From positions 62,001 through 126,000 of the forward strand of contig JAFLJS010000042.1 in the NCBI GenBank assembly GCA_022712895.1: a stretch of 64,000 nt of DNA, written 5' to 3'. A program made the translations under genes and the position numbers. This document shows positions 1 through 9,091 of the stretch, piece by piece (the stretch's first letter is position 1; each line of letters opens with the position of its first letter). Below the pieces are notes generated by a model. That model did not search any database. It was not told the origin of the DNA and saw only the letters and a program-made list of their open reading frames with translations. Source of the DNA: Desulfocapsa sp. (GTDB lineage: Bacteria > Desulfobacterota > Desulfobulbia > Desulfobulbales > Desulfocapsaceae).

Positions 1-3
1 AAC

Positions 4-18
4 ATGACGTCATCATGT
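4..18. promoter_or_regulatory. short palindrome upstream of trpE
   Basis: The 10-base perfect palindrome ATGACGTCAT (4-13) lies 60 bases before the trpE start, overlapped by a wider imperfect dyad (ACATGA...TCATGT). It could be an operator of the trp operon or part of an upstream gene's terminator, because the window begins here. I see no clear -35/-10 pair or leader peptide in the 73 bases available. Confidence 0.2.
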
Positions 19-73
19 ATACTTATACTTAAAACCGTTAAATCTATCTTAAAGCCTTATACAATCTAGTCCA

Positions 74-1570
74 ATGAGTCATCAGCCTGATTATCAAACA
101 TTCCACAGTTTACAAAAAGAGTCTAGCCTAGTTCCTGTATACAGAACGATCATTTCTGATCTGGACACACCGCTTACTCTCTTTGCCAAAATCTGTACTG
201 ACAAGCAGCATAGTTTTCTCTTTGAATCAATGGAAGGTGGTGAAAAGTGGGGACGTTACTCCTTTATCGGTTTTGATCCACTTCTCACATTTGAGTCATT
301 TGACAGCGAAGTAAAGATAACATCTTACTCCACAGCTTTTGACGATCACCAACAATCGAATGTTAATCCTCTGGATTCCTTAAAAGAAATTCTTGAGAAT
401 TTTAATGCCGCTGAAGATGCCAATCTTCCTAAGTTTTGTGGCGGAGCGGTAGGTTTTCTTGGTTACGATATGGTTCGTTTTATGGAGGAACTTCCAAAAC
501 CGAATTCAAATCGCAATATGCCTGACTCCTCCTTTATGGTTCCACGCATCGTACTGGTTCACGACAGCTTTAAACAGACTGTTACCATTGTCTGCTGGGT
601 ACCGGAGCAATCTGATAAGGACAGTGCGTTGCAATATGCTGAAGCAACGCAAAAGATAGACTCTGTAATCCGGTTGCTTCGTGCACCGGTCCCTTTTTCC
701 TTCCATGAATCAAGCATTCACGGCTGTGCAACCAAACACACTTTCAAGTCAAACATGGACCAGAGCTTTTTCTATGATATGGTGGAAAAAGCTCGGGAAT
801 ATATCAAAGCTGGTGATATTATCCAGGTCGTTTTATCGCAGAGGTTCCATACCAAAACGACCATTGACTCCCTAGTTTTATACAGGGCGCTGCGTCATAT
901 AAATCCCAGTCCTTATCTCTTCTATCTGCAACTGGGAGATCTTGTTCAGATAGGCTCCTCCCCAGAAATACTGGTTCGAAAAGAAGAGGACATTATAGAA
1001 CTTCGTCCAATTGCCGGTACTCGCAAACGTGGAGCTACCGAAGAGGAAGACCAGGCGCTTGAAAAAGAACTTCTTGAAGACCCAAAGGAAATAGCAGAAC
1101 ACTTAATGCTGGTTGACCTTGGCCGCAATGATGTGGGACGTATAGCCAAAGGCGGAACTGTTGAAGTAACAGACTTGCTTGTTGTTGAACGCTACAGTCA
1201 TGTGATGCATATTGTTTCTGGGGTTAAAGGAATTATCGCCGATGACAAGGACCAATTTGATGTGATGAAGGCCTGTTTTCCAGCGGGAACTGTCAGTGGA
1301 GCACCTAAAATTCGGGCTATGGAAATCATTGATGAACTGGAACCTGACGGACGTGGTCCGTATGCCGGTGCTGTTGGTTATTTTGGCTTTTCCGGTAACA
1401 TGGACTTTTGTATAACCATTCGAACTTTTATCATGCAAAATGATAATCTTTGGATACAGGCCGGAGCAGGTCTTGTTTATGATTCCGAACCTGAAAAAGA
1501 ATATGAAGAAACAATAAACAAATCTATGGGCTTGCGGCGTGCTGTTGAGCTTGTAGAGAAGGGGTTTTAG
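74..1570 (+). CDS. trpE: anthranilate synthase component I
   Basis: TrpE converts chorismate plus ammonia or glutamine-derived nitrogen to anthranilate, the first committed step of tryptophan synthesis, with TrpG as its partner. The 498-residue length is normal for the family. The N-terminal part carries [19 protein letters not shown], which matches the LLES-type feedback tryptophan site. The C-terminal chorismate-binding domain shows [27 protein letters not shown] and the [17 protein letters not shown] segment. It heads a tight trpEGDCF cluster: trpG starts 2 bases after its stop. No strong ribosome-binding site precedes the ATG, but the chorismate-binding and N-terminal homology fits this start. 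Confidence 0.96.
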   Translation: MSHQPDYQTFHSLQKESSLVPVYRTIISDLDTPLTLFAKICTDKQHSFLFESMEGGEKWGRYSFIGFDPLLTFESFDSEVKITSYSTAFDDHQQSNVNPLDSLKEILENFNAAEDANLPKFCGGAVGFLGYDMVRFMEELPKPNSNRNMPDSSFMVPRIVLVHDSFKQTVTIVCWVPEQSDKDSALQYAEATQKIDSVIRLLRAPVPFSFHESSIHGCATKHTFKSNMDQSFFYDMVEKAREYIKAGDIIQVVLSQRFHTKTTIDSLVLYRALRHINPSPYLFYLQLGDLVQIGSSPEILVRKEEDIIELRPIAGTRKRGATEEEDQALEKELLEDPKEIAEHLMLVDLGRNDVGRIAKGGTVEVTDLLVVERYSHVMHIVSGVKGIIADDKDQFDVMKACFPAGTVSGAPKIRAMEIIDELEPDGRGPYAGAVGYFGFSGNMDFCITIRTFIMQNDNLWIQAGAGLVYDSEPEKEYEETINKSMGLRRAVELVEKGF

Positions 1571-1572
1571 TC

Positions 1573-2160
1573 ATGCTGGTGATCATAGATAATTACGATT
1601 CCTTTACCTACAATATTGTGCAAACCATTGCCGGCAATTTTTTGGATGAAGGGGAAAAAAGTGATATTCGTGTCTTTCGTAACGACAAAACCACTATCGA
1701 AGAAATAGCGGACTTACAACCGGATCAGATCCTTGTCTCACCCGGCCCCTGCACCCCGTCTCAGGCCGGAATTTCCATTGCGACCATTAAATATTTTAGC
1801 GGAAAAGTACCACTCCTTGGCGTGTGCCTTGGACATCAATCCATCGCAGAAGCATTTGGCGGCGAAGTTGTTCGTGCCAGTCGTATTATGCACGGGAAAA
1901 CCTCTCCTGTTTACCATGATAATAAAGGGGTGTTTTCCGGCCTTGAAAATCCTTTTGATGGCATGCGCTACCACTCACTTATTGTGAGGAAAGAAACTGT
2001 TCCCGATTGTCTTGAAGTTACTGCCTGGACAGAAGCGGGTGAGATAATGGGTTTACGACACAAGGAACTGGCCGTTGAAGGTGTGCAGTTTCATCCTGAA
2101 TCCATAATGACTCCAGCTGGTATTCAGTTGTTAAAAAACTTTATTGTCTTTAACAAATAA
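1573..2160 (+). CDS. trpG: anthranilate synthase component II (glutamine amidotransferase)
   Basis: This class I glutamine amidotransferase releases ammonia from glutamine for TrpE. The nucleophile cysteine sits in [11 protein letters not shown] and the catalytic His-Glu pair in GVQFHPESI; the N-terminal [10 protein letters not shown] motif is typical. The 195-residue length is that of a stand-alone TrpG. It starts 2 bases after trpE, with a purine-rich GAGAAGGGG ribosome-binding site inside the end of trpE, so the two are probably translationally coupled. It could double as PabA for folate synthesis, as in several bacteria with one copy; the sequence cannot decide this. Confidence 0.95.
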   Translation: MLVIIDNYDSFTYNIVQTIAGNFLDEGEKSDIRVFRNDKTTIEEIADLQPDQILVSPGPCTPSQAGISIATIKYFSGKVPLLGVCLGHQSIAEAFGGEVVRASRIMHGKTSPVYHDNKGVFSGLENPFDGMRYHSLIVRKETVPDCLEVTAWTEAGEIMGLRHKELAVEGVQFHPESIMTPAGIQLLKNFIVFNK

Positions 2161-2218
2161 TCCAACGATACAGGTTTTCACACCAGCTCAAACGACTCCT
2201 CACATACAGAGAAAGACC

Positions 2219-3244
2219 ATGGATATAAAGCAAGCCATTGCTAAAGTAATACAAAATCAAGATCTCAACGAAAATGAGATGATTGATACAATGAATGAGA
2301 TTATGGGCGGAATTGCTACGCCAGCTCAGATTGGCTCTTTTATAACCGCCCTGCGTATGAAAGGTGAGACGGTTGAAGAAATAACCGGCGCTGTTCGTGT
2401 TATGCGTGAAAAAGCAACTCCCATATCATCAGGGGTTGCTCCTGGTGATGTGCTGGTGGACACATGCGGTACAGGTGGCGATGGGTCAGGTACTTTTAAT
2501 GTTTCCACCACAACCGCATTTGTTGTGGCAGGTGCAGGGCTCCCTGTGGCTAAACACGGTAATCGCTCAATTTCAAGTAACTGCGGGAGTGCCGATGTAC
2601 TTGAAGCAGCTGGGGTGTCATTAGATATCAGCCCAGAAAAAATTGGAAACTGTATTCAAGAAATCGGTATTGGGTTTCTGTTTGCCCCCGCTCTTCACGG
2701 AGCTATGAAATATGCCATTGGACCTCGTAAAGAGCTTGGTATTCGAACCATTTTTAATATCCTTGGCCCTCTGACCAACCCTGCTGGAGCAAATGTACAG
2801 GTTCTTGGTGTTTTTGATGAATCACTTATCGAACCACTTGCCCAAGTGTTAAATAAACTTGGCTCAAAACGTGCTCTTGTTGTACATGGCACAGGTAACC
2901 TGGATGAGTTGACTGTCACCGGTGAAACAAAAATTGCCGAACTACGAGATGGCACAGTATCTTGTTACACCGTTACCCCTGAGGAGTTTGGCCTTAAACC
3001 TTCAACTATTGAACAGTTACAGGGCGGAAAGGATGCAGCTGAATCCGCAGAACAGATGCGGGCCGTACTTGGTGGTGAAAAAGGTGCTAAACGCGACATG
3101 GTTCTTTTAAACAGTGGTGCCGCCTTCATGGCTGCTGGTCTTAGCGATTCCATAGGAAAAGGCATACAAAAAGCAGCGGTAATTATTGATTCCGGGCTCG
3201 CCTTACAAAAGCTTGACCAACTTATTACCCTCACTAACAAATAA
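2219..3244 (+). CDS. trpD: anthranilate phosphoribosyltransferase
   Basis: TrpD joins anthranilate to phosphoribosyl pyrophosphate. The glycine-rich [17 protein letters not shown] loop, the [19 protein letters not shown] segment and GPLTNPA are family hallmarks. I place the start at the ATG at 2219 (341 residues, [10 protein letters not shown]...), preceded by AGAGAAAG. The open frame runs back to 2144 inside trpG, but those 25 extra residues resemble no TrpD. A gap of 58 bases separates it from trpG, and trpC follows after 5 bases. Confidence 0.95.
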   Translation: MDIKQAIAKVIQNQDLNENEMIDTMNEIMGGIATPAQIGSFITALRMKGETVEEITGAVRVMREKATPISSGVAPGDVLVDTCGTGGDGSGTFNVSTTTAFVVAGAGLPVAKHGNRSISSNCGSADVLEAAGVSLDISPEKIGNCIQEIGIGFLFAPALHGAMKYAIGPRKELGIRTIFNILGPLTNPAGANVQVLGVFDESLIEPLAQVLNKLGSKRALVVHGTGNLDELTVTGETKIAELRDGTVSCYTVTPEEFGLKPSTIEQLQGGKDAAESAEQMRAVLGGEKGAKRDMVLLNSGAAFMAAGLSDSIGKGIQKAAVIIDSGLALQKLDQLITLTNK

Positions 3245-3249
3245 TTATA

Positions 3250-4038
3250 ATGGCACATATTCTCGACACCATTGTAGCACGAAAAAAAGAGGAAGTTTCT
3301 CTTCTTCGGACGCAAGGCATTCATATCCCAGCACCATTTGCAGAAAAAGTAATCCCTGAGCCTCGTGGCTTTCGAAAGGCTCTCGTTGAATACAACGGAG
3401 TTGCAATCATAGCTGAAGCAAAAAAGGCATCACCCTCAAAAGGATTAATCTGTCCAGATTTTGATCCCATTCAGATCGCCAGAGAGTATGAAAAAAATGG
3501 TGCTCAGGCCATCTCGGTTCTTACCGATGTGGATTTTTTTCAAGGCGCATTGCTCTATTTACTCCAAGTCAGAGAAACAGTGTCAATCCCTGTTCTTCGC
3601 AAGGAATTTATCATTGACCCACTTCAGATTGAAGAAGCTCATATTTGCGGAGCTGATGCCATTCTGCTAATGGCCTCAATCCTTGATAAACACCAGCTAA
3701 TTGATTTCCAGGATCAAGCCACAGAGTACAATATCGATTGCTTGGTTGAAGTGCATGATGAGGCTGAGCTGGAAACAGTTCTCTCAACACAAGCCAATCT
3801 TATAGGGGTTAACAATCGAAATCTCAAAGATTTCTCAATGGATACCGAAACCACCTTTCGTCTGAAAAAAATGATCCCTGAAACCATAGCAGTTGTTGGC
3901 GAATCTGGACTAAAAACAGCTGAAGATATTCGTCGTTTACAGGAAGCAGGTGTTAGTGCAGCATTGATTGGTGAAACGCTGATGCGTGGCGAAAAAGATG
4001 GGAACAGCTTACAGGGGATGCGAGGACTCGAACAGTGA
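3250..4038 (+). CDS. trpC: indole-3-glycerol phosphate synthase
   Basis: TrpC closes the indole ring, converting carboxyphenylamino-deoxyribulose phosphate to indole-3-glycerol phosphate. The TIM-barrel signature IIAEAKKASPSKG carries the catalytic lysine; LRKEFIID, GVNNRNL and VVGESGLKT follow in the usual order. At 262 residues it is a stand-alone enzyme, not a TrpC-TrpF fusion. Its stop overlaps the GTG start of trpF (GTGA), a sign of translational coupling. Confidence 0.95.
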   Translation: MAHILDTIVARKKEEVSLLRTQGIHIPAPFAEKVIPEPRGFRKALVEYNGVAIIAEAKKASPSKGLICPDFDPIQIAREYEKNGAQAISVLTDVDFFQGALLYLLQVRETVSIPVLRKEFIIDPLQIEEAHICGADAILLMASILDKHQLIDFQDQATEYNIDCLVEVHDEAELETVLSTQANLIGVNNRNLKDFSMDTETTFRLKKMIPETIAVVGESGLKTAEDIRRLQEAGVSAALIGETLMRGEKDGNSLQGMRGLEQ

Positions 4039-4697
4039 AAGCACCTTTTAGGACACGTATCAAGATGTGTGGTCTGACGCGTGAAAAAGACGTTGAAGCA
4101 GGAGTTGATGCAGGTCTCGATGCACTTGGTTTTATTTTTTATGATAAAAGTCCACGGAACGTATCACCTGATTTTGTGCGTGCTGTGGTCTCCAAAATAG
4201 GACCTTTCACTGACTGTATTGGTGTCTTTGTTAACCGTGAGCGTGAAGAAGTAGAGGAAATTGTCGAATATTGCGGCCTTTCTCACGCTCAGTTGCACGG
4301 TGATGAAGATCCGAAATTTTGTAAACAAGTGGAGCGTTTTGCCTCACCCTGTAGAGTTATAAAAGCTTTTCGCGTGAGTAACGAGAGCACTAAAGAAGAG
4401 TTTTCCCCTTACGCTGAGGTTACCCATGGTTTCCTTCTTGATACCTACAGCAAAGGAGTAGCGGGTGGAACAGGACTAACCTTTGACTGGTCAATCATCC
4501 AGCGCTTGCAATTGCAACGACCATTGATCCTTGCCGGTGGACTTGATCCCGATAACGTTGAAGCGGCCCTTAGCCAGATTCAGCCCTTTGGGCTCGATGT
4601 CAATTCAGGGGTTGAGCTTGCACCAGGAATCAAGGATCATAACAAGCTGAATGATTTTGTGCGGAAAGTACGAAGATTTGAAGCTGGATTGAATTAG
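4035..4697 (+). CDS. trpF: phosphoribosylanthranilate isomerase
   Basis: TrpF performs the Amadori rearrangement before TrpC. It has KMCGLTRE at the N-terminus (catalytic Cys), QLHGDED, and the LAGGLDPDNV phosphate-binding turn; 220 residues is normal. The start is GTG at 4035 overlapping the trpC stop, with GAGGA about 9 bases upstream. It ends the trp cluster: trpB and trpA do not follow, and the next gene is convergent with only 3 bases between the stops, leaving no room for a separate terminator. Confidence 0.94.
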   Translation: MKAPFRTRIKMCGLTREKDVEAGVDAGLDALGFIFYDKSPRNVSPDFVRAVVSKIGPFTDCIGVFVNREREEVEEIVEYCGLSHAQLHGDEDPKFCKQVERFASPCRVIKAFRVSNESTKEEFSPYAEVTHGFLLDTYSKGVAGGTGLTFDWSIIQRLQLQRPLILAGGLDPDNVEAALSQIQPFGLDVNSGVELAPGIKDHNKLNDFVRKVRRFEAGLN

Positions 4698-4700
4698 CGA

Positions 4701-5453
4701 TTAACGGGCGATGATAAAAGCACCATTATAACCTTTATTCAACAAGGCAATTTCACTCCGCCGTGCATTATTTAAGGTCTGTCCAACGTATACCTGTACC
4801 CTGTAAAAAAGTTTCCCTTTGATTTTTGCTTTTGTGATAACCACTTTATGGTTATCTTTTGCAAATTTATCCTGTAGTTCTAATGCATTGTACTTTTGTA
4901 AAAAAGCTCCAATCTGTACAAAATACTCACCTGAACGTAAGTCTGCCTGTCTTTTAAAGGTTATACGTCCCTGACTGTTTCTGTTTTGTACTTCACCAAG
5001 TGCTGTGATCGTTACCCGTGCAGTACCAGAATGAACCAAGCCAAGTTTTTGGGCAGCTCCATAGCTGAGATCTATAATTCTTCCCTGAATAAAAGGGCCA
5101 CGATCATTGACCCGAACCACAATTTTTTTGCCATTCTCCTCATTTTTAACCAGAAGCATGGTATGCATGGGAAGCAGTTTGTGAGCAGCTGTAATATTAT
5201 GCATATTATAGGTTTCTCCATTGGAAGTAGGGCGGCCGTGAAAATCACGCCCATACCAGGATGCGATACCTGACTCAACGTATCCATCTGCGGTAGGCAA
5301 TGGGTAATAGGTACGGTTGTTAATGGTATAGGGCCGTTGCGTGCCAGGAATTTTTTGTTTGGCAGCCAGGGCGCTATTGAAAACCAATAAAGAACCACAA
5401 AATAAAAGCAGTATCTGAAAAATGAGGATGCTGGATTTTTTTATTAACAACAT
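4701..5453 (-). CDS. rlpA: RlpA-type septal lytic transglycosylase with SPOR domain
   Basis: RlpA cleaves denuded glycan strands at the division septum. The 250 residues start with a signal peptide (KK, hydrophobic core, cleavage near SALAAKQ), so the protein is exported; I see no lipobox cysteine. Residues ~58-150 form the double-psi beta-barrel with ESGIASWYGRDFHGRPT, NGETYNM, AAHKLLP and RVNDRGPF, including the catalytic Asp. The last ~75 residues (GEYFVQIGAFLQ...) match a SPOR peptidoglycan-binding domain. Its ATG directly abuts the stop of the cytochrome gene upstream, so the two are co-transcribed. Confidence 0.93.
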   Translation of the reverse strand: MLLIKKSSILIFQILLLFCGSLLVFNSALAAKQKIPGTQRPYTINNRTYYPLPTADGYVESGIASWYGRDFHGRPTSNGETYNMHNITAAHKLLPMHTMLLVKNEENGKKIVVRVNDRGPFIQGRIIDLSYGAAQKLGLVHSGTARVTITALGEVQNRNSQGRITFKRQADLRSGEYFVQIGAFLQKYNALELQDKFAKDNHKVVITKAKIKGKLFYRVQVYVGQTLNNARRSEIALLNKGYNGAFIIAR

Positions 5454-6935
5454 TTATTTCACTGCCGCCTTCTTTTCAAGGCGAAGAAAGTGCTGGATTC
5501 GTTCCTCATAAAAGAGTCCTGCCTTGCCAGTAGTATGTGGAATATATGGCAGCATACCGTTATTTTTAGTTTTTGCGGGTACTGAATCAAAGCGTACCTC
5601 TTCATCCTCATCCAACCAAGAAAGATATATATCGAGAAGCGGACGCATGACCTGTAGTTTTTCGTCCTTATCACGCCCAATCAGCACCTCTTCCCAGCGC
5701 CTCATAACATACCCCTTATGCCAAAGCCCGGGATATAAACCGCCACTGATTTTATCACTCATTGCAGGGTCAATTTCATCGGCATCGTAGTCAAGGTTGT
5801 TGATCAGTATTTTTTCCACTTCAAAACTTCCCTGAACTGTCAATCTTGAAAAATCGTCATACTCATCTAGATCACTACGCAGGAGATGGGTTTGCTGGTC
5901 GTTAAATGACCAGCGTGCATGACACACCTGGCAGCCGACCAGACCCTGGTATTTTGTATGGGCAGGATGTCGCATCAAGGGAACAAGATGCTGTTTATCT
6001 TCATTTCTTGATACAAGCGTAAAAGTACCGTTTTCGTTCGTGGAAATATTATGTGGCAGGATTTCCTTCAATTTATTCACATCGTGACATGATTCACAGC
6101 TAATACCAGACGAAGAATCACCCATAAGATGAGAGCCGGCGTGACAATCGACACAAAGAAGACCTTTTTGCTGATGAATATCAGGTTGCAACTGATGGTA
6201 TTCTATGCCAAATGGACGAAAATAATCATTGGTCGTGGTGTATGGTGTGCGATACTCCTCATTCATATCATGTTCGAAACGACCGTAATAATCAGATCCC
6301 ACACGATTGCCATAGTGACACTGCAAGCACTGTTTATCCCCGGGAGTTTTCAAAAAAGAATGTGAGACAAGCTTTCCTTCGTAAAAAGAGAGATGACAGC
6401 TGGCACAACCACTACCACGAACTATTCCAGGATACCTGTCTCCTTTGTAATACACATGGCAGCGCAAACATCTGCGCCGTAACAAGTCATCAGCCAACTC
6501 AAGAATAGTATCAGGTGATTCTGAAATTGGAATGTCAAGAAGGGTACTAAGGGATTCTGATGCCCCAAAAGCTTTACGAACAAGGTTTACTTCATTTTGC
6601 ATGGTAAAGTGGAGCGAATGACTACTTGCGGCAACTTGTTTTTCATGGCATTTTCCACAAGTGCTCATCATATTTGCAGGATGCGCAGGTTCTGTAATCA
6701 TGCCTGCGTGAGCCGTGGTTTGTTCCTCACTGTCATTGTTGCCGTTGTGGCAAACAATACACTCAAAGTCATGTGCAGGGTCCAGTTTCTTCTCGTGGCA
6801 GCGAAGGCACCCCTTTTGCTTGCTATGGGTTTGGCCAGATACGGTATCCACCGGCGCATCTTCCTTCTTTTCAGTTTCAGATGAACAGGATGCCAGTAGA
6901 AAAAACAATGGAAGAAGAAAGGTGAGTGGTTGCAT
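5454..6935 (-). CDS. nine-haem lipoprotein c-type cytochrome
   Basis: I count nine CxxCH haem-binding motifs (CLRCH, CIVCH, CGKCH, CLRCH, CASCH, CLQCH, CVDCH, CESCH, CQVCH), so this is an exported multihaem electron-transfer protein. The start I favour, ATG at 6935, gives MQPLTFLLPLFFLLASCSS, a lipoprotein signal with the lipobox cysteine, so the protein is probably anchored in the outer or inner membrane facing the periplasm. The frame is open back to 7004, but that start would lie inside the tRNA gene. All nine motifs are in the first three quarters; the C-terminal ~130 residues have none. I cannot assign it to a named cytochrome family or partner. Its neighbour rlpA follows with no gap. 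Confidence 0.85.
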   Translation of the reverse strand: MQPLTFLLPLFFLLASCSSETEKKEDAPVDTVSGQTHSKQKGCLRCHEKKLDPAHDFECIVCHNGNNDSEEQTTAHAGMITEPAHPANMMSTCGKCHEKQVAASSHSLHFTMQNEVNLVRKAFGASESLSTLLDIPISESPDTILELADDLLRRRCLRCHVYYKGDRYPGIVRGSGCASCHLSFYEGKLVSHSFLKTPGDKQCLQCHYGNRVGSDYYGRFEHDMNEEYRTPYTTTNDYFRPFGIEYHQLQPDIHQQKGLLCVDCHAGSHLMGDSSSGISCESCHDVNKLKEILPHNISTNENGTFTLVSRNEDKQHLVPLMRHPAHTKYQGLVGCQVCHARWSFNDQQTHLLRSDLDEYDDFSRLTVQGSFEVEKILINNLDYDADEIDPAMSDKISGGLYPGLWHKGYVMRRWEEVLIGRDKDEKLQVMRPLLDIYLSWLDEDEEVRFDSVPAKTKNNGMLPYIPHTTGKAGLFYEERIQHFLRLEKKAAVK

Positions 6936-6996
6936 TAACAATTGACTTTGACAGACTACCTTGCTATTTTCAGGCAGTTTAAATTTGTTTGTATTA

Positions 6997-7072
6997 GCCG
7001 ACATAGCTCAGTTGGTAGAGCGACGCTCTCGTAAAGCGTAGGCCATCAGTTCGATCCTGATTGTCGGCTCCA
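6997..7072 (+). tRNA. tRNA-Thr (anticodon CGT)
   Basis: A complete cloverleaf can be folded by hand. Acceptor arm GCCGACA (6997-7003) pairs with TGTCGGC (7062-7068). The D arm is GCTC/GAGC. The anticodon stem ACGCT/AGCGT (7023-7027, 7035-7039) encloses CTCGTAA with anticodon CGT, reading the threonine codon ACG. The T arm is ATCAG/CTGAT with TTCGATC. The discriminator is T and CCA is encoded (7070-7072). A strong hairpin terminator follows. Confidence 0.97.
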
Positions 7073-7083
7073 GCATAAAACAA

Positions 7084-7118
7084 CAAAGCCCTTTCATACC
7101 ATATATGAAAGGGCTTTG
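7084..7118. terminator. bidirectional intrinsic terminator
   Basis: A perfect 15-bp stem (7084-7098 with 7104-7118) around a 5-base loop is followed by TCTTTT on the plus side and by purine-rich sequence reading as T-poor on the other. It ends the tRNA-Thr transcript and lies 27 bases beyond the stop of the carboxylase gene on the minus strand, so it can serve both. Confidence 0.9.
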
Positions 7119-7144
7119 TCTTTTCTATTTACTACCCAGGAATT

Positions 7145-9052
7145 TTATTCGTCCACATCCACTTTCAGCAATTTGTCGCCAGGTTGCAGCGCATCACCAA
7201 CTTTAGCTGAAACAGCAGTTACAATGCCGTCAATTGCAGAAGTTATTGGTGTCTGCATTTTCATAGCTTCCATAACTGCAACTTTATCACCAACGGCCAC
7301 TTCCTGTCCTTCTTCAACACTTATCTCACAGACGTTACCGGAAAAAGATGCGCGAATATCGCCAGCTTTAGCAAGGTCAAGAACTTCTTCTTTTGACATG
7401 GCGACTGGGGCAGCAGCTGCTCCATCTGCAAGTTCTGGAGCGAATTTGTAGATACGCTGATGGTGATCAACGTAGAGATACACTGAGGTCTCACCATCTT
7501 CTGCAACATTTGAAGGTCCAACTTCAACCATATGCTCTTTTCCAGTATGATCTACAAACTCTAATGTTTCACCGGGTTCGAAGCCACCAGTTTTAAGGAA
7601 GATCGACGGAGGCAACACATGTACTTTTCCAAATTTGGCTTCAAACTTAAAGAATTCTACAGCATCGTTTGGATGCTGCAGGTAAAGAACTAGTTGCTGA
7701 TCAGTTGGATCTTCAGCAATTCGCTCGGTGAGGGTCTCTTTTTCCTTGTCGATATCCATGTCGCTGATATCTTCCACACCACCTTCTTCTTCAAGCACCT
7801 TTTTCCAGTCTGAACCAAGAACCTTTTCAAAAATCCATTCGTCTGGTTCGTAGAAAGGGAAGGGGCCGTATTTTCCAAGGAGTAGATTTCGTAAATCGCC
7901 TGAAGGGTTTCCGTATCGTTCGCCACCTTGGACATTGGAAACAGCTGTTGTCCAGAGAATCTGAGAACCGGGTGTTACTGACCAGTAGTTTCCAAGTTCT
8001 TTCTGAACCCGGGGTAGCTCTTTATGAAGGATGTCTGGCATTTTATCGAGGAACCCGCCCTTAACAGCCTGTTCAAGGCTTGAGCCCATTGCTCCACCAG
8101 GGAGTTTGTGGATCTGTACTGTAGGCTGAAAACCTTTAATCTGTGACTCGAACGCCTCATAATGTTGACGCTCATCACGTATAACTTCTGAGGTTTCAAT
8201 AACTGCCTCTTCATCAATTGTTGCTGCGTTGTGTCCAAGATCTTTCAGGGTCTGGATAACGGTTAAAATTGGAGGAGGACCGTAGAAGCCGGTAAAAGAG
8301 GCATCAGCGGCATCAACTATATTTGCACCATTTTGGACAGCAGCAACGATTCTACCGACATCATTACCATCTGTATTGTGACCGTGATAATGCAGAGGGA
8401 GATCTGGATACTTTTGGCGAATGGTATCCACGAGTTCACCAATACGTTTCGGAGTTCCAAGGCCACCATGGTTTTTGATACAGAGCACAATATCTTCACC
8501 GGTAACGTCAAGGATTTCCTTAACTTTTGCCAGGTAGTACGCATCTGTATGCTCAGGTCCTGTTGAAAAACAGATACAGGGTTCGTTCAGCTTACCAGCC
8601 TTGGCCACCTCTTCAAATACGGCCTGCATATTAGGAATGTAATTCATAAAGTCAAAGGTACGCCAGACATCAACATATTTTGCAAACTCTTTAACGGTAA
8701 AACGAATGACATTTTGCGGGTAGGGGCGATATCCGAAAAGATTGACACCACGACACAAGGTCTGAAACATGGTGTTTGGCATCTTCTCGCGAAGGAGTTC
8801 AAGTTTTAGAAAAGGATCAACCTGCTTGCGGAGGATGTCCACATGAACAGATGCGCCACCTGTAATCTCCAGTGAGAAATATCCGGCACGTTCTCTTGAG
8901 TCTGCTGCCAAAAGGTCGGTGTGCAACAATATTCTGTTTTTAAAATCTGACTGGGATAAATCACGGGCAGTGTTGGTTATGTGATACCCATCCGAATTCT
9001 GCAACTGCTTAACAACTTCAGCGGCCGATGCTCCTTGTACAATACGTTCCAT
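7145..9052 (-). CDS. pycB: pyruvate carboxylase subunit B (carboxyltransferase plus biotin carrier)
   Basis: This 635-residue protein has an HMGL-like carboxyltransferase domain (residues ~20-290: CRGVNLFGYRPYPQNVIRF, FSTGPEHTDAYY, HYHGHNTDGNDVGR) followed by the conserved carboxylase domain and a C-terminal biotinyl domain whose lysine lies in AVMEAMKMQTPI. With PycA it would carboxylate pyruvate to oxaloacetate for anaplerosis. Oxaloacetate decarboxylase alpha subunits have the same architecture; the adjacent stand-alone biotin carboxylase and absence of a membrane beta subunit favour the carboxylase reading. AAGGAATCACT precedes the ATG. The gene lies 39 bases after the biotin carboxylase gene. 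Confidence 0.85.
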   Translation of the reverse strand: MERIVQGASAAEVVKQLQNSDGYHITNTARDLSQSDFKNRILLHTDLLAADSRERAGYFSLEITGGASVHVDILRKQVDPFLKLELLREKMPNTMFQTLCRGVNLFGYRPYPQNVIRFTVKEFAKYVDVWRTFDFMNYIPNMQAVFEEVAKAGKLNEPCICFSTGPEHTDAYYLAKVKEILDVTGEDIVLCIKNHGGLGTPKRIGELVDTIRQKYPDLPLHYHGHNTDGNDVGRIVAAVQNGANIVDAADASFTGFYGPPPILTVIQTLKDLGHNAATIDEEAVIETSEVIRDERQHYEAFESQIKGFQPTVQIHKLPGGAMGSSLEQAVKGGFLDKMPDILHKELPRVQKELGNYWSVTPGSQILWTTAVSNVQGGERYGNPSGDLRNLLLGKYGPFPFYEPDEWIFEKVLGSDWKKVLEEEGGVEDISDMDIDKEKETLTERIAEDPTDQQLVLYLQHPNDAVEFFKFEAKFGKVHVLPPSIFLKTGGFEPGETLEFVDHTGKEHMVEVGPSNVAEDGETSVYLYVDHHQRIYKFAPELADGAAAAPVAMSKEEVLDLAKAGDIRASFSGNVCEISVEEGQEVAVGDKVAVMEAMKMQTPITSAIDGIVTAVSAKVGDALQPGDKLLKVDVDE

Positions 9053-9091
9053 AGTGATTCCTTATTCTATTTCAGTTATTTCGTGATCTTT

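Noticed and set aside
6936-7004. Longer start of the nine-haem cytochrome, reaching into the tRNA gene
   Set aside because: The extra residues would be encoded by the tRNA-Thr gene itself, and the lipoprotein signal begins properly at 6935.
7145-9052. Oxaloacetate decarboxylase or methylmalonyl-CoA decarboxylase alpha subunit
   Set aside because: No sodium-pump beta or gamma subunit nearby; a stand-alone biotin carboxylase is adjacent, which fits pyruvate carboxylase.
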